Below are positions 1 through 9,233 of a stretch of 17,870 nucleotides of DNA, piece by piece (positions within the stretch are counted from its first letter, which is position 1; each line of letters starts with the position of its first letter). This DNA is from CAIOSQ01 sp044359885 (GTDB lineage: Bacteria; Pseudomonadota; Alphaproteobacteria; CACIAM-22H2): positions 1 to 17,870 of the forward strand of contig JBIKLI010000046.1 in the NCBI GenBank assembly GCA_044359885.1, given 5' to 3'. A model generated the notes under the pieces. It was not told the DNA's origin, did not search any database, and saw nothing but the letters and a program-made list of their open reading frames with translations. A program made the position numbers and the translations under genes.

Positions 1-1
1 G

Positions 2-463
2 CCGCCGCCGCCTGCGCCGGCGCGCGTGCGGGCCGGCGACCGCAGCCCCGAGGCGCTGGCGGCGCTCGCGATCGACGAGCTGATCGCGATCGCCGAGGAG
101 ATCTTGCGTTCGGGCGATGTCGGTGCGGCGATGGCGCTGTACCGGGGCTGGATCGCGCATGCCACTTCGCCGATGGGCTTCGTGGCGCGGTTCAACCTCG
201 GGTGCCTGGAGGGCGATTTCGGCGATCCTGGCCGGGCGGAACTGCTCTATCGCGAAGCCATGGCCCAGCACCCCGGATTCATCCAGGCCATGCTCAATCT
301 GGGCACCGTCCTCGAACGCCAGGGGCGGGTCGCCGAGGCGGCCGCGGAATGGGACCGCGCGGTCGCCTCGATCCTCGCCGCCGCGAACCCGGATCCGACC
401 CTTCTGGCGCATGCGCGCGACAATCTCGCGCGCGTCCGCGGGGCCGTGCCGCTGCCGCGTTAG
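2..463 (+). CDS. TPR-repeat protein, 5' end outside the window; resembles the N-terminal module of SPINDLY-type OGTs
   Basis: The frame is open to the left edge, where it reads a proline/alanine-rich stretch, so the gene probably begins outside the window. A GTG at 26 is a possible internal start giving 145 aa. The visible part has a helical segment (IDELIAIAEEIL, then ALYRGWI) followed by two TPR-like units, FNLGCLEGDFGDPGRAELLY and LNLGTVLERQGRVAEAAAEW. This layout resembles the N-terminal region of bacterial SPINDLY-like O-GlcNAc transferases. Here the protein stops after a short helix, with no glycosyltransferase domain. TPRs are protein-binding scaffolds, and no catalytic motif is visible. 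A full TPR-OGT lies 4.3 kb downstream at 4809. The gene could be an independent small TPR protein or the remnant of a truncated OGT; the sequence does not decide. Confidence 0.7.
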   Translation, partial: PPPPAPARVRAGDRSPEALAALAIDELIAIAEEILRSGDVGAAMALYRGWIAHATSPMGFVARFNLGCLEGDFGDPGRAELLYREAMAQHPGFIQAMLNLGTVLERQGRVAEAAAEWDRAVASILAAANPDPTLLAHARDNLARVRGAVPLPR

Positions 464-522
464 GCCGCCCGGGCGCAAAACTTCTTGTCCGCCCGCCGCA
501 TGTCAATCGACACTCGGCGCCG

Positions 523-541
523 TCCGCCCAGCCTGGGCGGA
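523..541. repeat. 19-bp inverted repeat in the gap before the DUF4432 gene
   Basis: TCCGCCCAG and CTGGGCGGA form a perfect 9-bp dyad around a single C. It lies 60 bases after the TPR gene stop and 30 bases before the DUF4432 start. As RNA it would form a strong GC hairpin with a tight loop. No T-run follows, so a classical intrinsic terminator is not supported. A terminator for the TPR gene, an operator, or an attenuator are all possible. The rest of the gap (464-570) shows no convincing promoter. Confidence 0.45.
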
Positions 542-570
542 TCGCGCCCCGACCCTTCCGGAGCCTCGCC

Positions 571-1737
571 ATGACGATCAGGACGTGGTGCTTGACCGAC
601 GTCGCCACCGGGCTGCATGTCGACCGCTTCGCGCAGAGCTCCGCGCCCGGCGGCCGACGGCCTGGTTGGGCGGTGAGCAAGCGGACGATGCGCGGCGGGC
701 TGAGCGACGGGGTCGATGTGATCCGCGTCGACACGGGCGACCTGTCCTACGAGGTCGTGCCCACGCGCGGCATGGGGATCTGGAAGGCCTGGGCCGGCGG
801 CGAGGAGATCGGCTGGCGATCGCCGGTCCGCGGACCCGTCCATCCCTGTCACGTGCCGCTGTCGGATCCCAGCGGGCTCGGATGGCTCGACGGCTTCGAC
901 GAATTGCTCGTCCGGTGCGGGCTCGAGAGCAACGGCGCGCCCGATTTCGCGGCCGATGGCCGGCTGCGCCATCCGCTGCACGGGCGGATCGCCAACCGGC
1001 CGGCCCACAAGGTCGACGTCGCGATCGACGATGCGACGGGCGAGGTCACGGTCAGCGGGATCGTCGAGGAGGCGCGCTTCCATTTCGGCAAGCTGCGGCT
1101 GACCAGCGCGGTCTCGACCCGCGCCGGCGAGCGGCGGCTGCGCATTCGCGACACGGTGGAGAATTTCTCCGGCAGCCCGGCCGGGTTCCAGATCCTCTAC
1201 CATGTCAATTTCGGCGCCCCGCTGCTCGGCGAAGGCGCGCGCGTCGTCGCCCCGGTGGCGCAGCTCGTGCCCCGCGACGCGGTCGCCGCGGCCGATGTCG
1301 CGACCTGGGACGTCTATGGCGCGCCGACCGCCGGCTTCGCCGAGCAGTGCCATTTCCTGGCGCTGCGGCCCGGCGCCGGCGGACGCTCGCAGGCCATGCT
1401 GCGCGACGCATCCGGCGCGCGTGGCGTGAGCCTGCATGTCGATACGCGCCAGCTGCCCTGCTTCACGATCTGGAAGAACACGACCGCCGCGGCGGACGGC
1501 TATGTGACGGGGCTGGAGCCGGCGACGAACTTTCCCAACCGCCGCTCCCATGAAGCCGGGCAGGGGCGGGTGGTCGAGCTGGCGGCCGGCGGCGTGGCGC
1601 GCTTCGACCTGGATCTGGAGATCCATGTCGGCAGCGCCGAGGTCGCGGCTGCCGAAGCCGCCATCGCCGCGCTCCAGGCGGGCGTCGAGCCGCGGATCTT
1701 CCGCGAGCCCCAGCCCGGCTGGAGCGATATCGGCTGA
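571..1737 (+). CDS. DUF4432 / aldose 1-epimerase-like protein
   Basis: This is a 388-aa protein of the DUF4432 family, which has the galactose-mutarotase-like beta-sandwich fold. Such proteins bind sugars and are thought to interconvert anomers or otherwise act on carbohydrates in the cytoplasm; the exact substrate is unknown. Family-type motifs are visible: VVPTRGMGIWKA near residue 62, CGLESNGAPDF at 116-126, HGRIANRPAH at 137-146, YHVNFGAPLL at 210-219 and GLEPATNFPN at 314-323. His211 and Glu316 are plausible counterparts of the catalytic His/Glu pair of mutarotases, which is inference. The ATG at 571 was chosen because a GGAG sits 7 bases upstream and the conserved sequence begins just after it; the open frame extends further upstream, but over the TPR gene in another frame. 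PEP carboxylase follows 104 bases later on the same strand. No sugar kinase or transporter is adjacent. Confidence 0.88.
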   Translation: MTIRTWCLTDVATGLHVDRFAQSSAPGGRRPGWAVSKRTMRGGLSDGVDVIRVDTGDLSYEVVPTRGMGIWKAWAGGEEIGWRSPVRGPVHPCHVPLSDPSGLGWLDGFDELLVRCGLESNGAPDFAADGRLRHPLHGRIANRPAHKVDVAIDDATGEVTVSGIVEEARFHFGKLRLTSAVSTRAGERRLRIRDTVENFSGSPAGFQILYHVNFGAPLLGEGARVVAPVAQLVPRDAVAAADVATWDVYGAPTAGFAEQCHFLALRPGAGGRSQAMLRDASGARGVSLHVDTRQLPCFTIWKNTTAAADGYVTGLEPATNFPNRRSHEAGQGRVVELAAGGVARFDLDLEIHVGSAEVAAAEAAIAALQAGVEPRIFREPQPGWSDIG

Positions 1738-1765
1738 GGCCCACCCCGCCCATGCGGCGTGGCGG

Positions 1766-1790
1766 CGCGGATCTTGCTTCACGATCCGCG
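1766..1790 (+). terminator. GC-rich hairpin between the DUF4432 gene and ppc
   Basis: CGCGGATC (1766-1773) pairs perfectly with GATCCGCG (1783-1790) around a 9-base loop. It lies 28 bases after the DUF4432 stop and 51 bases before the ppc start. There is no U-tract, so this is at best a weak or factor-assisted terminator or an attenuator in the ppc leader. A further GC-rich self-complementary stretch follows at about 1796-1820. Confidence 0.3.
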
Positions 1791-1830
1791 GGCCTGGCGG
1801 GCGCCGCCCGCTCGGCGCCGTCACCCGGCT

Positions 1831-1837
1831 GGAGGAG
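1831..1837 (+). promoter_or_regulatory. strong ribosome binding site of ppc
   Basis: GGAGGAG ends 4 bases before the ATG at 1842 (6 bases from GGAGG). It decides the ppc start against the upstream in-frame ATG at 1752, which has none. Confidence 0.75.
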
Positions 1838-1841
1838 ATCG

Positions 1842-4637
1842 ATGCCCGCATCGAAGCGCCGCCGCGCCGGCGATGCCGCCGCGACGAACCGGAAGCTGAT
1901 GGAGGATATCCGCCTGCTCGGGCGCATCCTCGGCGACACGATCCGCGAGCAGGAGGGCGAGGCCGCCTTCCAGCTCGTGGAACGCGTGCGCCGCCTGTCG
2001 GTCGCCTGCCGGCTGAAGCGCGATGCCAAGGCCGGCCGTACGCTCGATCGCCTGCTGAAGAGCCTGTCGGTCGACCAGACCGTCAGCGTCATCCGGGCCT
2101 TCAGCTACTTCTCGCATCTCGCCAACATCGCCGAGGATCGCCACAACGTGCGCCGGCACGAGCAGGGCGTACGCGCCGGACGCGGTCGGGACGGGTCGCT
2201 GGCGAAATGCTTCGCCCGGCTGGCCGCCGCCGACATCCGGGCGGCGGACGTCGCGGCGACGCTGGCGGAGGCCTATGTCAGCCCGGTTCTGACCGCCCAT
2301 CCGACGGAGGTGCAGCGGCAGAGCGTGCTCGGCGCCGCGCGCGCCATCGCCGAGCTGGTGGCGGCGCGCGACGGGCTGCACGGCGCGGCGGCGCGCGACG
2401 AGAACGAGGCGCTGATCCGCGCCCGGGTCGCGCAGCTCTGGCAGACGCGCATGCTGCGCACCGCGAAGCTGACCGTCGCCGACGAGATCGAGAACGCGCT
2501 GTCCTATTACCACGCGACCTTCCTGCGCCAGGTTCCGCGCCTCTACCGCGCGATCGAGCGCGCGCTGCCCGGCCATCCGGTCGCCAGCTTCTTCCGCATG
2601 GGCCATTGGATCGGCGGCGATCGCGACGGCAATCCCTTCGTCACGGACGCCACGCTGCGTACCGCGCTGCGCCGCCAGGGCGAGACCGCGCTGCGCCACT
2701 ATCTGGAGGAACTGCGCGCCCTGGTCAGCGAGCTCTCGATGTCGACCCTGCTTGCGCCCGTGACCCCGGCGCTGCAGGCGCTGGCCGACCGGTCGGCGGA
2801 CCGCGATGCGCATCGCGAGGACGAGCCCTATCGCCGGGCGTTGTTCGGCATGCGGGCCCGCCTGGCCGCGACGCTGCACGTGCTGACCGGCGCGCCGCCG
2901 CCGGCCGTGGCGGCCGATCCCTATGCCGGCGCCGGGCAGCTGCTGGCGGATCTGCGCGTGATCGAGGCGTCGCTGCGCGGCCATGGCGCCGCGGCCGTGA
3001 TCGGCCCGCGGCTGGCCCCCCTGATCCGCGCGGTCCAGGTCTTCGGCTTCCACCTCGCCACGCTCGACCTGAGGCAGAGCTCGGACCGGCATGCGGCGGT
3101 GGTCGCCGAGCTGCTGGCGACCGCGCGTATCGAGGCCGACTACGCGGCGCTGGACGAGCCGGCGCGCCGGAGCCTGCTGCTGCGGCTGCTGAACGACGCG
3201 CGGCCGCTGCGCGTGCGCGCGGCCCGCTACAGCGAACTCGCGACCGGCGAACTCGCGATCCTCGAGACGGCGGCCCGCATGATCGCCCTGTTCGGCCGCG
3301 AGGCGATCCGTCACTACATCATTTCGCACACCCAGGACGCGAGCGACCTGCTGGAAGTGCTGCTGCTGTTCAAGGAAACCGGCCTGATGCGCGGCGAGCC
3401 GGCCGACGGCGCGCCGCCGCGGTCCGCGGTCAGCGACCTGATCGTCGTGCCGCTGTTCGAGACGATCGGCGATCTGCGCCGGGCCGAGCCGACCATGCGC
3501 GCATTCTATGCGCTGCCGGGCATCGCGGCGCTGGCGAAGGCGTCAGGCGCCGAGCAGGACATCATGCTGGGCTACAGCGACAGCAACAAGGACGGCGGCA
3601 CCTTCACCAGCAACTGGGAATTGTACCGCGCCGAGATCGCGCTGGTCGGGCTGTTCGCGGAACTGGGGCGCGCGCATGGGATCAGGCTGCGGCTGTTCCA
3701 CGGGCGCGGCGGCACGGTGGGCCGCGGCGGCGGGCCCAGCTACCAGGCGATCCTCGCGCAGCCGCCGGGAACCGTGAACGGTCGCATCCGCCTGACCGAG
3801 CAGGGCGAGGTGATCGCCTCGAAATATGCCCATCCGGAGATCGGTCTCGCCAATCTGGAGACGCTGGTGGCGGCGACGCTGGAGGCGACGCTGCTGAACC
3901 CGACCAAGGGCGCGCCGGCGGCGTTCCACGCGGCGGCCGACGCGATCAGCGCCGCCAGCTACGCCGCCTATCGCAAGCTGGTCTACGGCACGCCGGGCTT
4001 CGCCGACTATTTCTTCGGCGCGACGCCCATCCGCGAGATCGCGGAGCTGAACATCGGATCGCGTCCGGCCTCGCGAAAGCCGACCCGGGCGATCGAGGAC
4101 CTGCGCGCCATCCCCTGGAGTTTCAGTTGGGGCCAATGCCGGGTCGCGCTGCCTGGCTGGTACGGCTTCGGCTCGGCGATCGCGGCGTTCCTCGACGACA
4201 CGCCCGGCCAGCGACAGGAGCGGCTGGCGCTGCTGCGCAGCATGCATCGCCGGTGGCCGTTCTTCCGGACGCTGCTGTCCAATCTCGACATGGTGCTGGC
4301 CAAGGGCGATCCAGGCATCGCCGCGCGCTATGCGGGACTGGTCGAGGACCGGCGACTGGGCCGACGCATCTTCCGGCTGATCGACGCCGAGTGGCGCCGG
4401 ACCCATTCGGCCCTGGCCACGATCACCGGCCAGACGCAGCGCCTCGCCGGCGATCCGGCGCTGGCGCGTTCGATCGCCCATCGTTTCCCCTATCTCGACC
4501 CGCTCAACCATCTGCAGGTCGAATTGATGCGCCGCTATCGCGCGGGGCGCGACGGCGATCCGGGAATGGACCGCGTCAAGCGCGGCATCCACATCTCCAT
4601 CAACGGCCTCGCGGCAGGGCTGCGCAACACGGGCTGA
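1842..4637 (+). CDS. ppc: phosphoenolpyruvate carboxylase
   Basis: This cytoplasmic enzyme carboxylates phosphoenolpyruvate with bicarbonate to give oxaloacetate and phosphate, the main anaplerotic feed of the TCA cycle. The 931-aa length is slightly above the 883 aa of the E. coli enzyme. All hallmark motifs are present. VLTAHPTE carries the catalytic His153. The Mg/substrate segment GGDRDGNPF follows. GYSDSNKDGG sits around Lys583, and FHGRGGTVGRGGGPSY (from about 619) forms the glycine-rich loop with the catalytic/allosteric Arg. SRPASRKP and FSWGQCRVALPGWYGFGS come next, then the invariant C-terminal RNTG whose Asn takes part in aspartate feedback inhibition in E. coli. The protein therefore looks complete and probably allosterically regulated. 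The ATG at 1842 was chosen because a strong GGAGGAG lies just upstream; the in-frame ATG at 1752 would add 30 arginine-rich residues with no ribosome site. The gene is followed by the OGT gene after 171 bases. Confidence 0.97.
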   Translation: MPASKRRRAGDAAATNRKLMEDIRLLGRILGDTIREQEGEAAFQLVERVRRLSVACRLKRDAKAGRTLDRLLKSLSVDQTVSVIRAFSYFSHLANIAEDRHNVRRHEQGVRAGRGRDGSLAKCFARLAAADIRAADVAATLAEAYVSPVLTAHPTEVQRQSVLGAARAIAELVAARDGLHGAAARDENEALIRARVAQLWQTRMLRTAKLTVADEIENALSYYHATFLRQVPRLYRAIERALPGHPVASFFRMGHWIGGDRDGNPFVTDATLRTALRRQGETALRHYLEELRALVSELSMSTLLAPVTPALQALADRSADRDAHREDEPYRRALFGMRARLAATLHVLTGAPPPAVAADPYAGAGQLLADLRVIEASLRGHGAAAVIGPRLAPLIRAVQVFGFHLATLDLRQSSDRHAAVVAELLATARIEADYAALDEPARRSLLLRLLNDARPLRVRAARYSELATGELAILETAARMIALFGREAIRHYIISHTQDASDLLEVLLLFKETGLMRGEPADGAPPRSAVSDLIVVPLFETIGDLRRAEPTMRAFYALPGIAALAKASGAEQDIMLGYSDSNKDGGTFTSNWELYRAEIALVGLFAELGRAHGIRLRLFHGRGGTVGRGGGPSYQAILAQPPGTVNGRIRLTEQGEVIASKYAHPEIGLANLETLVAATLEATLLNPTKGAPAAFHAAADAISAASYAAYRKLVYGTPGFADYFFGATPIREIAELNIGSRPASRKPTRAIEDLRAIPWSFSWGQCRVALPGWYGFGSAIAAFLDDTPGQRQERLALLRSMHRRWPFFRTLLSNLDMVLAKGDPGIAARYAGLVEDRRLGRRIFRLIDAEWRRTHSALATITGQTQRLAGDPALARSIAHRFPYLDPLNHLQVELMRRYRAGRDGDPGMDRVKRGIHISINGLAAGLRNTG

Positions 4638-4644
4638 GCGGCGC

Positions 4645-4665
4645 CATCCCCCGTCTGGGAGGATG
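4645..4665 (+). terminator. hairpin just after ppc
   Basis: CATCC-CCC pairs with GGG-A-GGATG around a GTCT loop, with one bulged A, starting 8 bases after the ppc stop. Its position suits a terminator, but no U-run follows. The rest of the 171-base gap up to the OGT start holds no clear promoter or gene, so read-through from ppc into the OGT gene remains possible. Confidence 0.35.
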
Positions 4666-4808
4666 CCGGGCACCCCTGTATGCTCCGGCGCCGACGTGGA
4701 CCAGACAGCCCGCAGATCCCTTCGCCCCGGCGCGGCCGCCGGTTGCATCGCGCGCCTGGACGGGCGGTGGCGCGGCCGGTGGCGTCGCGTCCCGGACCGG
4801 CATCCGGA

Positions 4809-7037
4809 ATGAGCGACACGCCCGACGCGCTGCTGGACGAGGCGATGCGGCTGGGCGCCGCCGGACGCCCGGCCGACGCGCTGGCGCTGTGCGGGCAGGT
4901 GATCGGCCGCTGGCCCGAGGCGGCCCGCGCCTGGCGGTTCCAGGGGATGGCGCTGCTGCAGACCGGCCGGCCGTCGGACGCGATCGACAGCTTCGCGCGC
5001 GCGATGGCGCTGCAGCCGGATCCGGAGACCCTGGGCTATCTGGGCGTCGCCCATTGCCAGGCCGGACGGCTCGCCGAAGGCATCGCGGCGCTGCGCGCGG
5101 CGCTGTCGCAGGCGCCCCGCTCGATCCTGCTGCTGCAGAACCTGCTGCAGGCGCTTCTGCGGAACGGCGATGGCGCGGAGGCGGCGGCGATCGCGCGGCG
5201 GCTCAGCGACGGCCTGCCGCGCCATGCCGAGCATGCCCGGCGCGCCGCGCGGCTGCTGGCCGGCGTCGGCGATCATGCGGCGCCGGCGTATTTCCGTCGC
5301 GCGCTGGACCTGATGCCGGGCTGGCGGGAAGGCTGGCGGGAGCTTGCCCTGGCGGTGCGGCAGGCCGGCGATGCGTCCGCGGCGGCGGCGGCGTGGCAGG
5401 CGGCGCTCGATCGCGATCCGCACGACGGCGAAGCCTGGAACAATCTGGGCCTGATCCGGTTCGAGCAGAGGCGCTGGCCAGAGGCGGCGACGTGCTTCGA
5501 GCGCGCGCTGGCGCTCATGCCCGGCTCGAGCGTCGTGCTGCTCAATTTCGGTCAGCTCGACATGGCGGCGAAGCTCCCGGCACGCGCTGCCGAGCGCTTT
5601 CGCGCCGTCCTGCGGCAGGATCCCCGCTCGGTGGCAGCGCTCGACGGGCTGGTCCGCGCCCGGCTCGCGACCTGCGACTGGGAGGGTCTGGCGAAATCGA
5701 CCGACGCGCTGCGCGCGGTCGCTGCCGCAGGCGGTCCGGACTGCGAAGCGATCTCGCCCTATTGCAGCCTTTTCCTGCCGATCGGCCCGCGCGAACAATG
5801 GCAGATCGCCCGCGCCAAGGCCGCGCGGATCGAGCGCCAGGTCGGTGCGCCGCTGCCACCGGCCCTGCGCGCGCCCTCCGGGCCGGACGAACGCCTGCGC
5901 ATCGGCTATCTGTCGGCGGATTTCCGCCGCCACGTCCTGGGCGACATGATCTGGCAGCTGCTGGCCGGTCATGACCGTGCGCGGTTCCAGGTGTTCGCCT
6001 ATGCCACGAATCCGCCCGAGGACAGCGCGCATTACAGAAAGTTCAGCGCCGATGCGGACCATTTCCGCGATCTCTCGCCGCTGGCCGATCGCGCGGCGGC
6101 CGAGCGCATCCAGGCCGACGCGCTCGACCTTCTTGTCTTCCTCGGCGGCCATACCGACGGCGACCGCGCCGAGATCCTGGCCCTGCGACCGGCCCCGCTG
6201 CAGGCCGCCTATCTCGACTATCCCGCGACCATGGGCGCATCGTGGATCGACTACGTGATCGCCGACACGACGGTCATGCCGCCGGAGATCGAGCCCTGGT
6301 TCACCGAGCATCTGCTGGCGCTTCCCGGCTGCTACCAGCTGAACAACGACCGGCTGCCCCATCCCGACGAACGCTGTCCGCGCGCCGAGGCCGGGTTGCC
6401 GGAAGACGGCTTCGTCTTCAGCTGCTTCAACAAGACCGACCGCCTCAATCCCGAGCTTCTGGCTCGCTGGATCGCGATCCTGCGCGACGTGCCGGGCAGT
6501 CTGCTCTGGCTGCTGCGGCCTGCCGGCGACGGTGCGTCGCGGCTCGCGTCGGCGTTCGCGTCGGCCGGCCTCGATCCGTCGCGGCTGGTGTTCGCGCCGC
6601 TGCTGGCGAAGGCGGCCCATGTCCGGCGACAGAGCGCGGCCGACCTGTTCCTCGACACCCTGCCCAGCAACGCGCACACCACGGCCAGCGACGCCTTGTG
6701 GGCGGGCGTGCCGGTGCTGACGCTGGCCGGGGACAGCTTTGCCGGACGGGTCGGTGCCAGCCTGCTGCGGGCCGTCGGCTTGCCGGATCTGATCGCCGCG
6801 TCGCCGGCCGCATACCACGCGCGCGCGGTCGAACTGGCGCGCGATCGCACAGCATTGGCCCGCCATCGCGCGCATCTGGAGGGTCCGGGGCGCCGCAGCG
6901 CTCTGTTCGACACCCGGTTGCGGATCGGCGAACTGGAAGCCGCGTATGACGAGATCTGCCGGCGCGCCCGCCGGGGCGAATCCCCCCGGCGGCTTGCGAT
7001 GCGACCTGGAGGCGATCCGCGGCGCAGCGGTCTCTAG
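4809..7037 (+). CDS. TPR-containing O-linked GlcNAc transferase-like protein (SPINDLY family, GT41)
   Basis: This 742-aa two-part protein has tetratricopeptide-type helices over about residues 5-290 and a GT41 catalytic region over about 355-720. The family moves a sugar from a nucleotide sugar onto Ser/Thr of proteins. In bacteria the targets are often unknown, and fucose or other donors are possible. Catalytic-domain landmarks align with human OGT: LRIGYLSADFRRH (His375, like His498), GGHT (His448, like His558), LALRPAPLQAAYLDYPATMG, AHVRR (603-607), NAHTT (621-625) and LWAGVPVLTL. In FNKTDRLNP (540-548) the position of the UDP-contacting Lys842 of human OGT appears to be Arg545. No signal peptide is visible, so the protein is probably cytoplasmic. 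The ATG at 4809 has only a weak GGA next to it; the in-frame ATG at 4680 would add a low-complexity Arg/Pro stretch and was rejected. The stop overlaps the convergent dehydratase gene. Confidence 0.9.
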   Translation: MSDTPDALLDEAMRLGAAGRPADALALCGQVIGRWPEAARAWRFQGMALLQTGRPSDAIDSFARAMALQPDPETLGYLGVAHCQAGRLAEGIAALRAALSQAPRSILLLQNLLQALLRNGDGAEAAAIARRLSDGLPRHAEHARRAARLLAGVGDHAAPAYFRRALDLMPGWREGWRELALAVRQAGDASAAAAAWQAALDRDPHDGEAWNNLGLIRFEQRRWPEAATCFERALALMPGSSVVLLNFGQLDMAAKLPARAAERFRAVLRQDPRSVAALDGLVRARLATCDWEGLAKSTDALRAVAAAGGPDCEAISPYCSLFLPIGPREQWQIARAKAARIERQVGAPLPPALRAPSGPDERLRIGYLSADFRRHVLGDMIWQLLAGHDRARFQVFAYATNPPEDSAHYRKFSADADHFRDLSPLADRAAAERIQADALDLLVFLGGHTDGDRAEILALRPAPLQAAYLDYPATMGASWIDYVIADTTVMPPEIEPWFTEHLLALPGCYQLNNDRLPHPDERCPRAEAGLPEDGFVFSCFNKTDRLNPELLARWIAILRDVPGSLLWLLRPAGDGASRLASAFASAGLDPSRLVFAPLLAKAAHVRRQSAADLFLDTLPSNAHTTASDALWAGVPVLTLAGDSFAGRVGASLLRAVGLPDLIAASPAAYHARAVELARDRTALARHRAHLEGPGRRSALFDTRLRIGELEAAYDEICRRARRGESPRRLAMRPGGDPRRSGL

Positions 7038-8212
7038 GTCCAGTCGATGCCCTGCGGCGACATCAGCGGCGCGTGGCGGACATAGCCGCTGGGCCGCGCC
7101 TCGCGCACCGGCGGATGTTTCGCGATCTCGGCCTCGTCGATCTCGATGCCGAGACCAGGGCCAGTGGGGATCGGGAAGTGCCCGTCGACCGGCACCGGGA
7201 AACCGCCGCTTGCGACCTGGCCGAACCATTGGTGCATGTCCGGCTCGAAGATCAGCTCCATGATCAGGAAGTTCGGCAGCGTCGCTGCGAGATGGGCCGC
7301 GGCCATCGTGTTGATCGGACCGTAGGGATTGTGCGGCTGGATCCAGGTGTTGTGGGCCTCGGCCAGCGCCGCGATCTTGCGCAGTTCGGTGAATCCGCCG
7401 GCATGCGCGGGGTCGGGCTGGATCACGTCGACGAGCCGGCTTTCCAGAAGCGGGCGCGCCGCCCACTTGGTCAGCGTCCGTTCGCCTGCCGCGATCGCGA
7501 TCGGACAATGGCGACGCAGTTCCTTCAGCCCGTCGATGTCCTCGGGCGGCAGCGGCTCCTCGATCAGAAAGGGCCGCGTCCCGGCCACCGCGTCGAGGAA
7601 GCGCCGCGCCGACGCGACGGTCAGCCGGCCATGTGCCTCGATCAGCAATTCGACATCCGGGCCGACGGCCTCGCGCACGGCCCGTACGATCGCGGCTGCG
7701 GCGTCGGTGGCGGTCGTCGACAGATGGGGGCCTTGCTGGCGGAACGGATCGGCCTTGAGGGCGGTGTAGCCGCGCGCGACCTCGCGCCGCGCATGGGCCA
7801 CCGCGCGCGCCGGATCCGGGCCGTCGAAGCGGCTGTAGCACCAGAGGCGGTCGCGGGTGCGGCCGCCCAGCAGTTCGTAGACCGGCACGCCCAGCGCCTT
7901 GCCCTTGATGTCCCAGAGCGCCATGTCGCAGGCCCCCAGCGCCGCCATGTGGACGACGCCGCCGCGCACGTTGTGGCTGAAATGATACAGACGCTGCCAG
8001 TGGCGTTCGATCCGGAACGGGTCGGCGCCGATCAACTCCGCGCCGAGTTCCTCGACCATGCGGCAGACCGCGAGCGTGCCGCAGCTGGCCTCGCCCCAGC
8101 CGGTCACGCCGTCGTCGGTCGCGATCCGGACATAGACGTAGTTGCGCTGATCGCCGCGCATGTCCTGTCCCGGCGCCGCATGCGCGAAAACGTCGACGCG
8201 CGATATCTTCAT
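7034..8212 (-). CDS. mandelate racemase/muconate lactonizing enzyme-type sugar-acid dehydratase (galactonate dehydratase-like)
   Basis: This 392-aa enolase-superfamily enzyme has an N-terminal capping domain (about 1-120) and a TIM-barrel domain. Family members remove water from sugar acids by abstracting the proton next to the carboxylate, with one Mg ion. Likely metal ligands are Glu192 (in IEAHGR), Glu218 (FLIEEP) and Glu244 (AAGERT); His194 and His294 (QPHNPYGP) are likely acid/base residues. The C-terminal GPGLGIEIDE is typical of galactonate dehydratase relatives. E. coli DgoD has Asp where this protein has Glu192. The ATG at 8212 was chosen because AAGGA lies 8 bases upstream and the stop of the upstream ATPase gene is one base away, implying translational coupling. 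It is the last gene of the ABC transporter operon, so it probably acts on the imported compound. The substrate cannot be read from sequence; galactonate or gluconate are guesses. Confidence 0.9.
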   Translation of the reverse strand: MKISRVDVFAHAAPGQDMRGDQRNYVYVRIATDDGVTGWGEASCGTLAVCRMVEELGAELIGADPFRIERHWQRLYHFSHNVRGGVVHMAALGACDMALWDIKGKALGVPVYELLGGRTRDRLWCYSRFDGPDPARAVAHARREVARGYTALKADPFRQQGPHLSTTATDAAAAIVRAVREAVGPDVELLIEAHGRLTVASARRFLDAVAGTRPFLIEEPLPPEDIDGLKELRRHCPIAIAAGERTLTKWAARPLLESRLVDVIQPDPAHAGGFTELRKIAALAEAHNTWIQPHNPYGPINTMAAAHLAATLPNFLIMELIFEPDMHQWFGQVASGGFPVPVDGHFPIPTGPGLGIEIDEAEIAKHPPVREARPSGYVRHAPLMSPQGIDWT

Positions 8213-8213
8213 G

Positions 8214-9229
<1,016 letters not shown>

Positions 9230-9233
<4 letters not shown>

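Noticed and set aside
1752..1841. N-terminal extension of PEP carboxylase from ATG 1752
   Set aside because: No ribosome site; it overlaps the hairpin at 1766-1790, whereas the ATG at 1842 has a strong GGAGGAG.
571..4637. DUF4432 protein and PEP carboxylase as one functional unit
   Set aside because: They are co-directional, but 104 bases with a hairpin separate them, ppc has its own strong ribosome site, and no shared pathway is evident.
4680..4808. N-terminal extension of the OGT from the in-frame ATG at 4680
   Set aside because: It encodes a low-complexity Arg/Pro stretch with no ribosome site, and the conserved TPR region starts after the ATG at 4809.
3543..7841. A 1432-codon open frame on the minus strand, and other long frames such as 1550-5974 (+), 460-1851 (-), 1821-3329 (-) and 11535-13565 (+)
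   Set aside because: All lie over well-supported genes in another frame. Their translations are rich in Arg, Ala, Gly and Pro with no family motif, as expected from high-GC shadows.
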